From contig NZ_BDUC01000001.1 in NCBI RefSeq assembly GCF_002218085.1, forward strand, positions 621,955 through 685,954: a DNA stretch of 64,000 bases, in the 5' to 3' direction. The DNA comes from Tolypothrix sp. NIES-4075 (GTDB taxonomy: Bacteria > Cyanobacteriota > Cyanobacteriia > Cyanobacteriales > Nostocaceae). Made by a program: the position numbers and the translations under genes. The notes under the pieces are model-generated. The model saw nothing but the letters and a program-made list of their open reading frames with translations. It did not search any database and was not told the DNA's origin. Shown here piece after piece: positions 45,784-53,782 of this stretch; position 1 is the stretch's first letter; each line of letters opens with the position of its first letter.

Positions 45784-47016
45784 TCATCTGTATGTACTAT
45801 TAGTTATGTATCTGCTTACCAATCGCATTGGTCGGATTAAGTAGTATAGGAAAGAAAGACCAGATGGCAATGGAAAAAATTCTCGATCTGCTTGATTGCT
45901 ATCAATGATTACCAGCCTGCTTATAAAACTCAAAAATTGCCACACCAGATAAACACGATCTGGCATTCTGCTGAGTGGACCATTTATCATTAGGTGCTGA
46001 AAAAAAAGTTTAATTATTAGTGGACTTTTAATTTCCGTGAAAAGCTGTTTCTGCATCCGTCTAGCATAAATTAAAATTGTTGGATCGATTTGGATCTGTT
46101 CTTGAATAGCCTGCTTTAGTTGGGCTGGCAAAGGGGTATTCAGGAGAGTGTTAACTATAAACAGACTAATAAAAAATGGTCTTTTAAGTTCCAGACTGTT
46201 TACTTTCTGCAATAATTGTTCCCAATTCAATGTCTGTTGAATTTGCAATAATTCAGCTAAATCGCAAATCTGAGCTAAATACCCTTTACCTTCATTAACT
46301 TCTCTGGCAACTTGTACAGCGAGTATGATCAACAAATCATCAGAAGAGAAGTCGATGATAGATTCACCTTTGAGAGTTAAAAACTTGCTTCGTTGCCACA
46401 AAGTTTCAAAATCAGGAAGTTTAAAGGGGAAGTAAGATAAGGGAGTCAGTTCCCAGTGAAGATCCACCACTGCTTCTGGTTTTTGACTATGTACAAAAGT
46501 TTGTTGCCAACCATGGTCAGTCTCTAGTTGATATTTCTGAGTAATCAATAATTCTTGAACTTTGACTATATCCTGTTGTTTCACCAGAATATCCAGGTCG
46601 CTAAACTGCCTCATCGCTAAGTTGTCATAAATAGAAATAGCTAAAACAAGTCCTTTAAAAGGAATTGCTGGAATTTTGTGAGATTGAAAGAGCTTAAGAA
46701 GGTTAAGCAATTCGTGACTCAAAAATAAGTTGCGGCTAGCATTAGTGTGATAATAATTCTGAAGCTGAGTTAATACTGTTTCGGGAATAGCTTCTCTCCA
46801 CGTCGTCTTGAAGCTCTGGTACAGGAGTGGTATCGTCCTATGACGATCTGCTATTTGCAGGAGATATGCCCAGTCTATGTCTTGCTGGAGTATGGTATTA
46901 GTTCGCTCTGCTGTTTCAGGGTCTATGTGAGTTCGGGTACAACACAAAAGTAGGTCAATTTCTGGACGGCTAACCTTTGTTGGCAATTGAGTAATAGGCT
47001 TGTTTAAGGTAATCAT
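45784..47016 (-). CDS. nucleotidyltransferase family protein (NTP_transf_5) of the RiPP locus
   Basis: 410 residues. The nucleotidyltransferase core shows PFKGLVLAISIYDN followed by RQFSDLDILVKQQD (two Asp of the metal site) and VVDLHWELTP. Members of this family occur in lasso peptide clusters with kinase homologues (the paeninodin N gene type), where their role is unsettled. The start is 4 bp downstream of the ABC exporter stop, so it is the last gene of the RiPP operon. The C-terminal 60 residues are hydrophobic/basic and may touch the membrane. Confidence 0.82.
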   Translation of the reverse strand: MITLNKPITQLPTKVSRPEIDLLLCCTRTHIDPETAERTNTILQQDIDWAYLLQIADRHRTIPLLYQSFKTTWREAIPETVLTQLQNYYHTNASRNLFLSHELLNLLKLFQSHKIPAIPFKGLVLAISIYDNLAMRQFSDLDILVKQQDIVKVQELLITQKYQLETDHGWQQTFVHSQKPEAVVDLHWELTPLSYFPFKLPDFETLWQRSKFLTLKGESIIDFSSDDLLIILAVQVAREVNEGKGYLAQICDLAELLQIQQTLNWEQLLQKVNSLELKRPFFISLFIVNTLLNTPLPAQLKQAIQEQIQIDPTILIYARRMQKQLFTEIKSPLIIKLFFQHLMINGPLSRMPDRVYLVWQFLSFISRLVIIDSNQADREFFPLPSGLSFLYYLIRPMRLVSRYITNSTYR

Positions 47017-47019
47017 AAA

Positions 47020-48837
47020 TTACTTATAGTGTTGGGCTTGGGTTTTAAACAAGTTTGCATAGCTACCACCCATATTTATCAGTTCCTCATGAGTACCACT
47101 TTCAACAATTGAACCGTTTGCCAGCACATAGATGCAGTCAGCCATTCTAACGGTTGATAAGCGATGGCTGATGAGGATAGCAGCTTGATTTTTAATCAGT
47201 TGGCGGAAATTCTGAAATACCTCTTCTTCAGCTTTCGGGTCTAAAGCGCTAGTCGGTTCATCTAACACGATTAACTGTGAATCTCGCAAAAATGCCCTTG
47301 CCAAAGCGATTTTTTGCCACTGACCGATGCTCAATTCTTCCCCTTGTTCAAATAATTTACCCAGTATAGTATCGTAACCTCGAGGTAACTTGCTAATGAC
47401 ATCATCAGCACCGGAACGACGGGCAGCGGCGGTGATTTTTTCGTAGTTGAATGGCAGATTGATATTTGCCAACCAAATATTTTCTTTAGCAGTCAGATGA
47501 TATTTCGTATAGTCTTGAAAAATCACACTAATTTGACGCCGGAGACCAGCAATTTCAAATTGGCGTAAATCTATGCCATCAATGGTAATACTACCAAAAG
47601 TGGGATCGTATAAGCGACACAAAAGCTTAATTAAAGTAGTCTTGCCAGAGCCGTTTTCTCCTACCAACGCCACCACTTCTCCTGGGCGAATAGTCAGATT
47701 AATATTCTGAAGTGCCTGACGCTTCGTAGTTGCATATTGGAAACTGACATGATTAAACACAATCCCCTTTTTCATTGGTATGGGAAGAGGTTTCGGATTT
47801 GACGGTTCTACAACCTTTGGTTTCAGGTCTAGAAATTCATATAAGTTAGCGAGAAATAGGTTGTCTTCATATAGACCAGACAAACCACTCAAGAGACTTT
47901 TTAGGTCATTTTGTCCTCGTTGCAATGCCTGGTAATATAATACTAAGTCACCAAAGCGGATAGTGCCTTGCATGGTTTGATAAATAATGAAACCATAGGC
48001 AGCAAAAACTAAAGTTGTCGCCGTTGCTTGGGCACCAAGATTAGCCACAGACTGTCTTTTGGTCATGGCTATGTTTTCCTGATATAGTTGACGCCGCACG
48101 CGCAGATACCACTGACTAAAGAAAGAACCCAAATCAAACAAGCGAATTTCTTTAGCGTATTGCTCGGTAGTCAGTATCTGGCTCAAGTACCCTGCTTGCC
48201 TTTCCTGGGCGGTCTTTTGACGCTGCCAATGATACATGATACCGGAATATTTCATCCGCACTACCAGGGCCGGAATCGCGGCAACAAATAAGATAACTCC
48301 TATTCCCCAATGCAATGACAGTAGTAACCCCAGCATCGCCACCAAAGAGATACTACTCAAGCATAGCCATGCCAAACGATGTAGGATTTGCCCTGGTCGA
48401 GAAGGAGCTTCTTTTTGCGCTCGCTGCAAGGCATCATAATATTCAGAGTTTTCATAATACTCCAGGTCTACCTCAATTGATTTGGCATGGAGGATGTTTT
48501 GCATGTAGTCAGTGAGTTGCTGAGATTGGGCGGCATACACCAGTTCAGTCAGGGAAGAACACAGGGTAGTTACCAGGGTGATAGCAACAAAAAAGCCAAG
48601 CAAAAGTAATACTTGATTAAAGGCGGCTCCTTTGTCGGCAACATTAACGCTGGCAGCTATTGTATCTACGATGAGTTTGGTGAGGTAAAGAGAGAATAGA
48701 GGCAATAAACCTTGAATAACCAAAAGTGCAACCAAAGCAATAGTCAAACGAGGACTACTTTGCCAGACTAGGCGCAAGGCAGGCAGAATGCGTAAGCTGT
48801 GCTGGATTTTATATCTTAAAGTTTTGCCTGGTTTCAT
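47020..48837 (-). CDS. ABC transporter (membrane-ATPase fusion), RiPP exporter
   Basis: 605 residues. Six-helix exporter membrane domain (about 30-320) fused to an ATPase with Walker A VGENGSGKTT, Q-loop IFQDYTKYHLTAKENI, signature LSIGQWQKIALARAF and Walker B LIVLDEPTSALDP, switch His in ISHRLSTV. No C39 peptidase domain, so leader removal must be by a separate protease, matching the B2 gene directly upstream (3-bp spacing). It resembles the D-type exporter of lasso clusters. Confidence 0.9.
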   Translation of the reverse strand: MKPGKTLRYKIQHSLRILPALRLVWQSSPRLTIALVALLVIQGLLPLFSLYLTKLIVDTIAASVNVADKGAAFNQVLLLLGFFVAITLVTTLCSSLTELVYAAQSQQLTDYMQNILHAKSIEVDLEYYENSEYYDALQRAQKEAPSRPGQILHRLAWLCLSSISLVAMLGLLLSLHWGIGVILFVAAIPALVVRMKYSGIMYHWQRQKTAQERQAGYLSQILTTEQYAKEIRLFDLGSFFSQWYLRVRRQLYQENIAMTKRQSVANLGAQATATTLVFAAYGFIIYQTMQGTIRFGDLVLYYQALQRGQNDLKSLLSGLSGLYEDNLFLANLYEFLDLKPKVVEPSNPKPLPIPMKKGIVFNHVSFQYATTKRQALQNINLTIRPGEVVALVGENGSGKTTLIKLLCRLYDPTFGSITIDGIDLRQFEIAGLRRQISVIFQDYTKYHLTAKENIWLANINLPFNYEKITAAARRSGADDVISKLPRGYDTILGKLFEQGEELSIGQWQKIALARAFLRDSQLIVLDEPTSALDPKAEEEVFQNFRQLIKNQAAILISHRLSTVRMADCIYVLANGSIVESGTHEELINMGGSYANLFKTQAQHYK

Positions 48838-48840
48838 ATT

Positions 48841-49284
48841 TTAAAGATGCTCTTTTGCAAAAGATGCCAGTTGGCTAAAATTAGAAAGGTCTGCAACATC
48901 CCCAATTACAACCTGTCCCTGATTTTCTAACCACGCATGAGCCTTTAACTCTCCTTCTTGACCTTTGGCAACACCAATGCAGAGATTAGATGTATAACCG
49001 TGGCGACTCATGAATAACTGGCAAGTCAAGGCACGCGCCAGACACTTGACACCAGGCATATAATGACTACTCACTTCAACAGCCCAGATAATTTTGTCAA
49101 TAGAGATGTGGTCTTTTTCTTGGCATTTAGGTTTGGCATTACTGATGCTTGATAGAAGTTGCTGCAAGGTTTTGAATGACAGCAACCACAAACCTAATCT
49201 GACTAATATTAATAGAAAAAAAGTGTTAATTAAAAGTTTTTTTTCCTGATAAGCTAGCTTAATAAATTTAGATAAATGCTTCAT
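48841..49284 (-). CDS. lasso-type B2 leader peptidase (transglutaminase fold)
   Basis: 147 residues. Short N-terminal hydrophobic stretch (LLINTFFLLILVRLGLWLL), then the family core with catalytic Cys81 in PGVKCLARALTCQLF, GYTSNLCIGV, His116 in KAHAWLENQG and Asp129 in IGDVADL. The triad is complete. B2 proteins cut lasso precursors after the conserved Thr-x of the leader, guided by a PqqD-like B1 protein, which this locus encodes at 54986-55276. It is translated together with the exporter. Family assignment is strong; activity on the local precursors is inferred. Confidence 0.88.
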   Translation of the reverse strand: MKHLSKFIKLAYQEKKLLINTFFLLILVRLGLWLLSFKTLQQLLSSISNAKPKCQEKDHISIDKIIWAVEVSSHYMPGVKCLARALTCQLFMSRHGYTSNLCIGVAKGQEGELKAHAWLENQGQVVIGDVADLSNFSQLASFAKEHL

Positions 49285-49315
49285 ATTTAATTAAAGTTAT
49301 TGACATTTTTATTAT

Positions 49316-50305
49316 TTACACCGCATTTTTGATTTTATTAATATGAGGAAGCTGTTGTTCTAAATAATTCTCATTTTTGCTCAAAGATGATGCAATTAAA
49401 AAAGCAATAGCCGATTCTACTGACCACTGAGGCTGGAAGTCTAAACATGAAGATATCCTGGAAATATCAGCTTGTGAATGTTGAATATCTCCTGCACGAG
49501 GAGACGCGAAATTAATCTCTGGTTCCCATTGCGGGAAATTGTTTTTGAGGATATTAATCAACTGCAATAAAGAAGTAGATTTTCCAGTTCCTAAATTACA
49601 AATTAAGGATGAACCAGGGGTAATATTCGCTTTGAATGCTTGAGAAAAAGCCCTCACTACGTCTTTAACATAAATAAAGTCTCTGGTTTGATTTCCATCG
49701 CCATAAATAGTAATTGGTAAGCCACGTTGCATAACATCAACAAATCGGGAAATTACGCCAGAGTAGCTTGAATTAGGAACTTGTCTAGGGCCAAATACGT
49801 TAAAAATTCGTAAGCCAACAAATGAAAAACCTAGTTGTTTAGCAAACATACTAGCGTATTGTTCACTCACCAGTTTTTGTAAGCCGTAGGGTGACAGAGG
49901 AGAGGTTTTTTGCTCTTCTGAAATTGGTAATTGAGTAAGATTGCCGTATACAGATGCGGAACTGGCAAACACTAACTTAGGAATAGTTAAAGCTTGGCAA
50001 AGTTGAATTACAGCCAGGGTTGCCGAAAGATTATTGTGATGAGCCTCTAAGGGACGACACAAAGATTCTGTCACCGATGAAATAGCTGCTAAATGGGCGA
50101 TTCCATCAACTTCCTCTGTAAAATCTGCTGGTTGACATATTAAAATATCTTTTTGTAGAAACGTCAGACGAGGATGTTTGGGTAAGTTCCCTAAACGTCC
50201 AGTGGTCAGATTATCAACTACAGTGACACGATGACCTTCTGATAATAATTGTTCTGTAAGATGAGAGCCAATAAATCCGGCTCCGCCAGTGACAATAAAA
50301 TGCAT
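49316..50305 (-). CDS. NAD-dependent epimerase/dehydratase (UDP-sugar type)
   Basis: 329 residues from the ATG at 50305. Extended short-chain dehydrogenase with the NAD loop TGGAGFIGSH, catalytic Ser-Ser-Ala-Ser-Val-Tyr and YGLQK (YxxxK), and RIFNVFGPRQ with GDGNQTRDFIYVKDV, typical of UDP-glucose 4-epimerase-like enzymes. In this locus it could supply a sugar nucleotide to the two glycosyltransferases. It starts 4 bp after the family 2 glycosyltransferase stop. Confidence 0.88.
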   Translation of the reverse strand: MHFIVTGGAGFIGSHLTEQLLSEGHRVTVVDNLTTGRLGNLPKHPRLTFLQKDILICQPADFTEEVDGIAHLAAISSVTESLCRPLEAHHNNLSATLAVIQLCQALTIPKLVFASSASVYGNLTQLPISEEQKTSPLSPYGLQKLVSEQYASMFAKQLGFSFVGLRIFNVFGPRQVPNSSYSGVISRFVDVMQRGLPITIYGDGNQTRDFIYVKDVVRAFSQAFKANITPGSSLICNLGTGKSTSLLQLINILKNNFPQWEPEINFASPRAGDIQHSQADISRISSCLDFQPQWSVESAIAFLIASSLSKNENYLEQQLPHINKIKNAV

Positions 50306-50309
50306 GATC

Positions 50310-51209
50310 TTAAATTTGCTCAGTAGATATAGATAATCGCAACTCCTCATAGCTAGCGGTTTCACCCCGCATTTCTCGATAGCGATGCAAAACTCTACGC
50401 GCTTGCTCTATTTGATGATTTTGAATATATAAATTGGCAAGTCCGAGGTAGATATTGTAAAACCAAAGATCGAGAAAATTCATAGGAAATTTTAATAATT
50501 CTGGATTGCGAGCAATGGCTTTTTCCTTAACACGCAGGTGGTTAGTGAACATCTGCTCTTCGTTTTGAGAAAGATTATTTGGCGATTGTCGATAACGTGC
50601 TAAGGGTTGATTTAAAAAGTGAATCGGAAATTTTTCAATTAGCCGCAGCCATAAATCGTAATCTTCACAACATCTCAGAGTTTCATCAAACAAACCCACT
50701 TTATCTAAACAGTCTCGACGCACAACAACCGTTAGGACTGGAATGTAGTTGTATCTAAAAAGAGTCCATAATACCTGAAGATTAGGAGTAGGAAACGCTG
50801 TATTGTATGAACCTGGAAATAAACCCCGTTGTTCATAAAAAAAGAGCGAATCTGAATATATTAAACCAATGCGTGAATTTGCTTCTAAGACGGGAATTTG
50901 TTTTTCTAACTTCTGAGGTTCCCAGAGATCATCATCATCTAAAAAGGCGATATACTTCCCTCTAGCAGAGCGAATTCCGGCATTGCGAGCCGCAGATAAT
51001 CCTTGATTGGCTTGATGAATAGCGGTAATGCGGCGATCGCTAAATTGAGCCAGGACTTGTGGAGTATTGTCCTGAGAACCATCGTTGATGACAATAATTT
51101 CGTAGTCTTCGTAGGTTTGAGCCAAAACGCTGTTAATTGCCTGACTGACAAAATGGCCACGCTGGTAAGTAGGAATAATAACACTGACGGTTGGCTTAAA
51201 AACTTGCAT
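50310..51209 (-). CDS. family 2 glycosyltransferase
   Basis: 299 residues from the ATG at 51209 (MQVFKPTVSVIIPTYQRG). GT-A fold: nucleotide site VINDGSQDNT, NAGIRSARGKYIAFLDDDDLW with the DxD metal site, and acceptor-site CCEDYDLWLRL. C-terminal helices follow. No membrane anchor. It lies between the kinase-like gene and the epimerase gene in the RiPP operon and may attach a sugar to the peptide; the alternative is a cell-surface glycan role unrelated to the peptide. Confidence 0.88.
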   Translation of the reverse strand: MQVFKPTVSVIIPTYQRGHFVSQAINSVLAQTYEDYEIIVINDGSQDNTPQVLAQFSDRRITAIHQANQGLSAARNAGIRSARGKYIAFLDDDDLWEPQKLEKQIPVLEANSRIGLIYSDSLFFYEQRGLFPGSYNTAFPTPNLQVLWTLFRYNYIPVLTVVVRRDCLDKVGLFDETLRCCEDYDLWLRLIEKFPIHFLNQPLARYRQSPNNLSQNEEQMFTNHLRVKEKAIARNPELLKFPMNFLDLWFYNIYLGLANLYIQNHQIEQARRVLHRYREMRGETASYEELRLSISTEQI

Positions 51210-51261
51210 ATTTAAAAATTTGCTTAGTAAATATAGGCAGATATCCAAATTACTGATGTTG

Positions 51262-52281
51262 CTAAACCAAAGTATGAATCAAGCGCAAGTTTTCTAAAAT
51301 AACATCATAAATTTGCCCCAAATTTCCCAAATTATCAGGAAGTAATAACTCCCGCACAGGAACAGTCTTTGCCAATTGACCTAATTCTTGAAACTCCTGT
51401 CTACACTGTTGAGAAGTGAGTAAAGCACGTCCATAGGAATTGAACATTAGATGCTTCATTGCTTCAGGGAGAGAGAGGTAATTAACTATGGGTGCTGTGA
51501 GGTTTTGGTCACGTTCTCCTAATATGTACACAGCAATTAATGGCAAAGCTTGGGGTTGAAACTGCCACTGTTCTCTATCTTTTATTTGCAAATCTATAAA
51601 GCGTTTATCTAGACTAGTTGATACCAGCGATAAATCTTCTATTGAGCCGTGAATGGCATTTACAGAATTAGGCCACAGGCGTAGACGAGGATAAGCAGAC
51701 TGTACCCAAAACCTTTTTTCATCAGGAATAAGTGCGGCAATATCATCTGCCAATACCGAGAATCCACGGCTAGCCAACGCTGCTGCTGTGGTTGATTTAC
51801 CTGCGCCTGATTGTCCTAAAATGGCGATCGCGCTACCATCAACCGCAACCACACTGGCATGAAGACAAGTCACTCCCCGCAGCCGTAACAGATGACCAAG
51901 TACACAACCCAGCAGCAAAGATACCGCATCCGTAAATATTGCATCTCTAGACCAAAAGCCCCAAACTTGACTACCATCAGGATTCAAGATGAATTCCAAG
52001 CAATCAACCCCATCAAAAGACCGTATCCTCCAGTAAGTGCCGTCATCCCGGTGCGCTGTCCACAAATGGAAGCCTGTTTGTTGATACCACTCAAGCGGCA
52101 CATTCCAAAAAGCTTGGTCGAGTAATGGCAGTTGACTCTGCTGTTCACCAACTAGGTGAATTGCAACATCTATCGGTGCAGAACTGTTAACAGTAACTAA
52201 CCCTGGGAGCAGTCTATTAATAGATATGTTGAGTCCATAAAATTGATAGTAATAGTCATCGTTTTGAATCGACATTTGCAT
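51262..52281 (-). CDS. HprK-like peptide kinase homologue of the RiPP locus
   Basis: 339 residues. The C-terminal half is HprK/PEPCK-like, with P-loop GQSGAGKST (156-164), an upstream His in CLHASVVAVDG and the LADDIAAL acidic pair (Asp179-Asp180). Homologues in lasso clusters phosphorylate a C-terminal Ser of the precursor. Here the cores are rich in Thr and lack a C-terminal Ser, so an internal Thr or Ser may be the target, if the enzyme is active. It is the first gene after the precursor array in the minus-strand direction. Confidence 0.85.
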   Translation of the reverse strand: MQMSIQNDDYYYQFYGLNISINRLLPGLVTVNSSAPIDVAIHLVGEQQSQLPLLDQAFWNVPLEWYQQTGFHLWTAHRDDGTYWRIRSFDGVDCLEFILNPDGSQVWGFWSRDAIFTDAVSLLLGCVLGHLLRLRGVTCLHASVVAVDGSAIAILGQSGAGKSTTAAALASRGFSVLADDIAALIPDEKRFWVQSAYPRLRLWPNSVNAIHGSIEDLSLVSTSLDKRFIDLQIKDREQWQFQPQALPLIAVYILGERDQNLTAPIVNYLSLPEAMKHLMFNSYGRALLTSQQCRQEFQELGQLAKTVPVRELLLPDNLGNLGQIYDVILENLRLIHTLV

Positions 52282-52524
52282 TTATATTTATTTTTATCTG
52301 CAAATTCAGGAGTTTCAGAACTCCGACTTTTTCAAAAAGTCGGGTTCTTTTGGAAAGGAGAAACTTACACACTTTATTTTCACAAAGTGTTAAGGAAAAA
52401 GCTAGGTCAAAAATCCCTTTTAGTCTAGATTTGTTAGGTCAATAAAATTGCCTAATAAACCCTTCCTACTTGCTAACTCTACCCTGCCATCATTTATATG
52501 ACAGGGAGTGAAGTTGAGCTTTGC

Positions 52525-52674
52525 TTAAGGAAGACCAGTAATGGGGGGGCCAGGTCTTGTAGTTGTACCAAAACCACCACTACCACCGACTTGTTGTGTC
52601 AAACCAGATATTTTACCGTGAGCTTTCAATTCAGGTTCCGAATAGTTTTTTTTCGCGTTTTCAGATTGTGACAT
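52525..52674 (-). CDS. lasso-like RiPP precursor peptide, copy 1
   Basis: 49 residues from the ATG at 52674, which has AAGGA 8 nt upstream; a longer frame to 52710 has no such site. The leader (MSQSENAKKNYSEPELKAHG...) shows the lasso-type recognition pattern Tyr-x2-Pro-x-Leu-x3-Gly and ends LTQ, with Thr at the expected -2 position. The core would start near QVGGSGGFGTTT and end RPGPPITGLP. It contains no Asp or Glu, so an isopeptide ring of the lasso type is not possible. Identical to copy 2. Confidence 0.85.
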   Translation of the reverse strand: MSQSENAKKNYSEPELKAHGKISGLTQQVGGSGGFGTTTRPGPPITGLP

Positions 52675-52839
52675 TTGAAGAATCCTTACGTGTGTAAACA
52701 ATAGCCTCATAAGAGGGCAATTAGAAAGGTGTATTTAGTCTAGATTTGTTAGGTCAATAAAATTGCCTAATAAACCCTTCCTACTTGCTAACTCTACCCT
52801 GCCATCATTTATATGACAGGGAGTGAAGTTGAGCTTTGC

Positions 52840-52989
52840 TTAAGGAAGACCAGTAATGGGGGGGCCAGGTCTTGTAGTTGTACCAAAACCACCACTACCA
52901 CCGACTTGTTGTGTCAAACCAGATATTTTACCGTGAGCTTTCAATTCAGGTTCCGAATAGTTTTTTTTCGCGTTTTCAGATTGTGACAT
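52840..52989 (-). CDS. lasso-like RiPP precursor peptide, copy 2
   Basis: 49 residues from the ATG at 52989, with AAGGA upstream. Identical in protein and DNA to copy 1, including 5' and 3' flanks, because of the 315-bp tandem duplication. Leader motif YSEPEL...G...LTQ and core GGSGGFGTTT then RPGPPITGLP. Duplication raises precursor dosage without product diversity. Confidence 0.85.
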   Translation of the reverse strand: MSQSENAKKNYSEPELKAHGKISGLTQQVGGSGGFGTTTRPGPPITGLP

Positions 52990-53175
52990 TTGAAGAATCC
53001 TTACGTGTGTAAACAATAGCCTCATAAGAGGGCAATTAGAAAGGTGTATTTAGTCTAGATTTATTAGGTCAATAAAATTGCCGAATAAATCCTTCCTACT
53101 TGCTAACTCTACCCTGCCATCATTTATATGACAGCGAGTGAAGTTGAGCTTTTGGTGTTTTTTTCTACTTAACTA

Positions 53176-53331
53176 CTAAATAGGAACCCCAGTGGTAGTA
53201 GGTATGGGGAATCCGGTTGTAGTACCAAAACCACCGCTACCACCTACTTGTTGTGTCAAACCAGATATTTTACCGTGAGCTTTCAATTCCGGCTGAGAAT
53301 AGTTTTTTTTCGCGTTCTCAAATTGTGACAT
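53176..53331 (-). CDS. lasso-like RiPP precursor peptide, copy 3 (variant core)
   Basis: 51 residues from the ATG at 53331, with AAGGA 8 nt upstream; the frame extends to 53496 but through an inverted-repeat element. The leader differs from copies 1-2 at two positions (MSQFENAKKNYSQPELKAHG). QVGGSGGFGTTT is identical, but the end is GFPIPTTTGVPI instead of RPGPPITGLP. This pattern of conserved leader and core start with a variable end is typical of precursor families. No acidic residue in the core. It is the first precursor gene in the direction of transcription. Confidence 0.85.
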   Translation of the reverse strand: MSQFENAKKNYSQPELKAHGKISGLTQQVGGSGGFGTTTGFPIPTTTGVPI

Positions 53332-53371
53332 TTGAAGAATCCTTATTTTTTGTTTTTTCTGATTTGTAATT

Positions 53372-53503
53372 GATACTGTTGGCGAAAGTGTTACAAACGC
53401 AGAAACAAAAGTATTACAACTAAAAAACGCAACAACAGATTGAAGGTTTGAGCTTAAGCAATACTTTTGTTTACAAATATGTAGTACATTCGCCAACAGT
53501 ATC
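53372..53503. mobile_element. 132-bp MITE-like element with 44-bp imperfect terminal inverted repeats
   Basis: The ends GATACTGTTGGCGAA (53372-53386) and TTCGCCAACAGTATC (53489-53503) are perfect complements, a second block AACAAAAGTATT (53404-53415) pairs with AATACTTTTGTT (53460-53471) at the same spacing, and the 16-17 bp between them pair only partly. It lies 41 bp upstream of the start of precursor copy 3. Copies 1 and 2 lack it. Confidence 0.55.
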
Positions 53504-53597
53504 TGTAATTATTCAGACTATAAAATAGTACAATCACCAGATTATTTTATTCATAAAGATTGTGTAAAAAAATACTATTTTCATCATTAAAAATTGT

Positions 53598-53643
53598 AAA
53601 TATTGCTTATTACTCATAGGCATATGCTTAATAAGCAATATTT
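53598..53643. terminator. 15-bp perfect hairpin between glycosyltransferase and precursors
   Basis: AAATATTGCTTATTA (53598-53612) and TAATAAGCAATATTT (53629-53643) pair perfectly around a 16-nt loop, 140 bp after the glycosyltransferase stop. No T-run follows on the minus strand; it may be a processing site, terminator or operator. Confidence 0.45.
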
Positions 53644-53782
53644 AGCAAGAAATATTTAACAATATTTAATATTAAGATAATTTACATAAAATTTCTCCCA
53701 AACTATTCTGCTTCTGTGTCTTTTACGGTTACTTGCTCTGTGACTTATAGACAACTGATAATTATATTTATTGAGAAAAAAT

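Larger units (their letters stand above)
52419..53048 (-). repeat. perfect tandem duplication of a 315-bp precursor-gene unit
   Basis: Units 52419-52733 and 52734-53048 appear identical base for base, each containing a complete precursor gene with its leader and a CCCTG...CAGGG hairpin. A third, diverged partial unit begins at 53049 (TTTAGTCTAGATTTATTAGG). Confidence 0.9.
53332..53782. other. 451-bp regulatory/spacer region upstream of the precursor array
   Basis: AT-rich DNA between the glycosyltransferase stop and the first precursor. It contains the inverted-repeat element at 53372-53503 and the 15-bp hairpin at 53598-53643, and probably the promoter of the precursors. No gene is supported. 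Confidence 0.55.

Noticed and set aside
52419..53154. CRISPR-like or satellite array
   Set aside because: The 315-bp repeats contain complete precursor genes and are explained by gene duplication.
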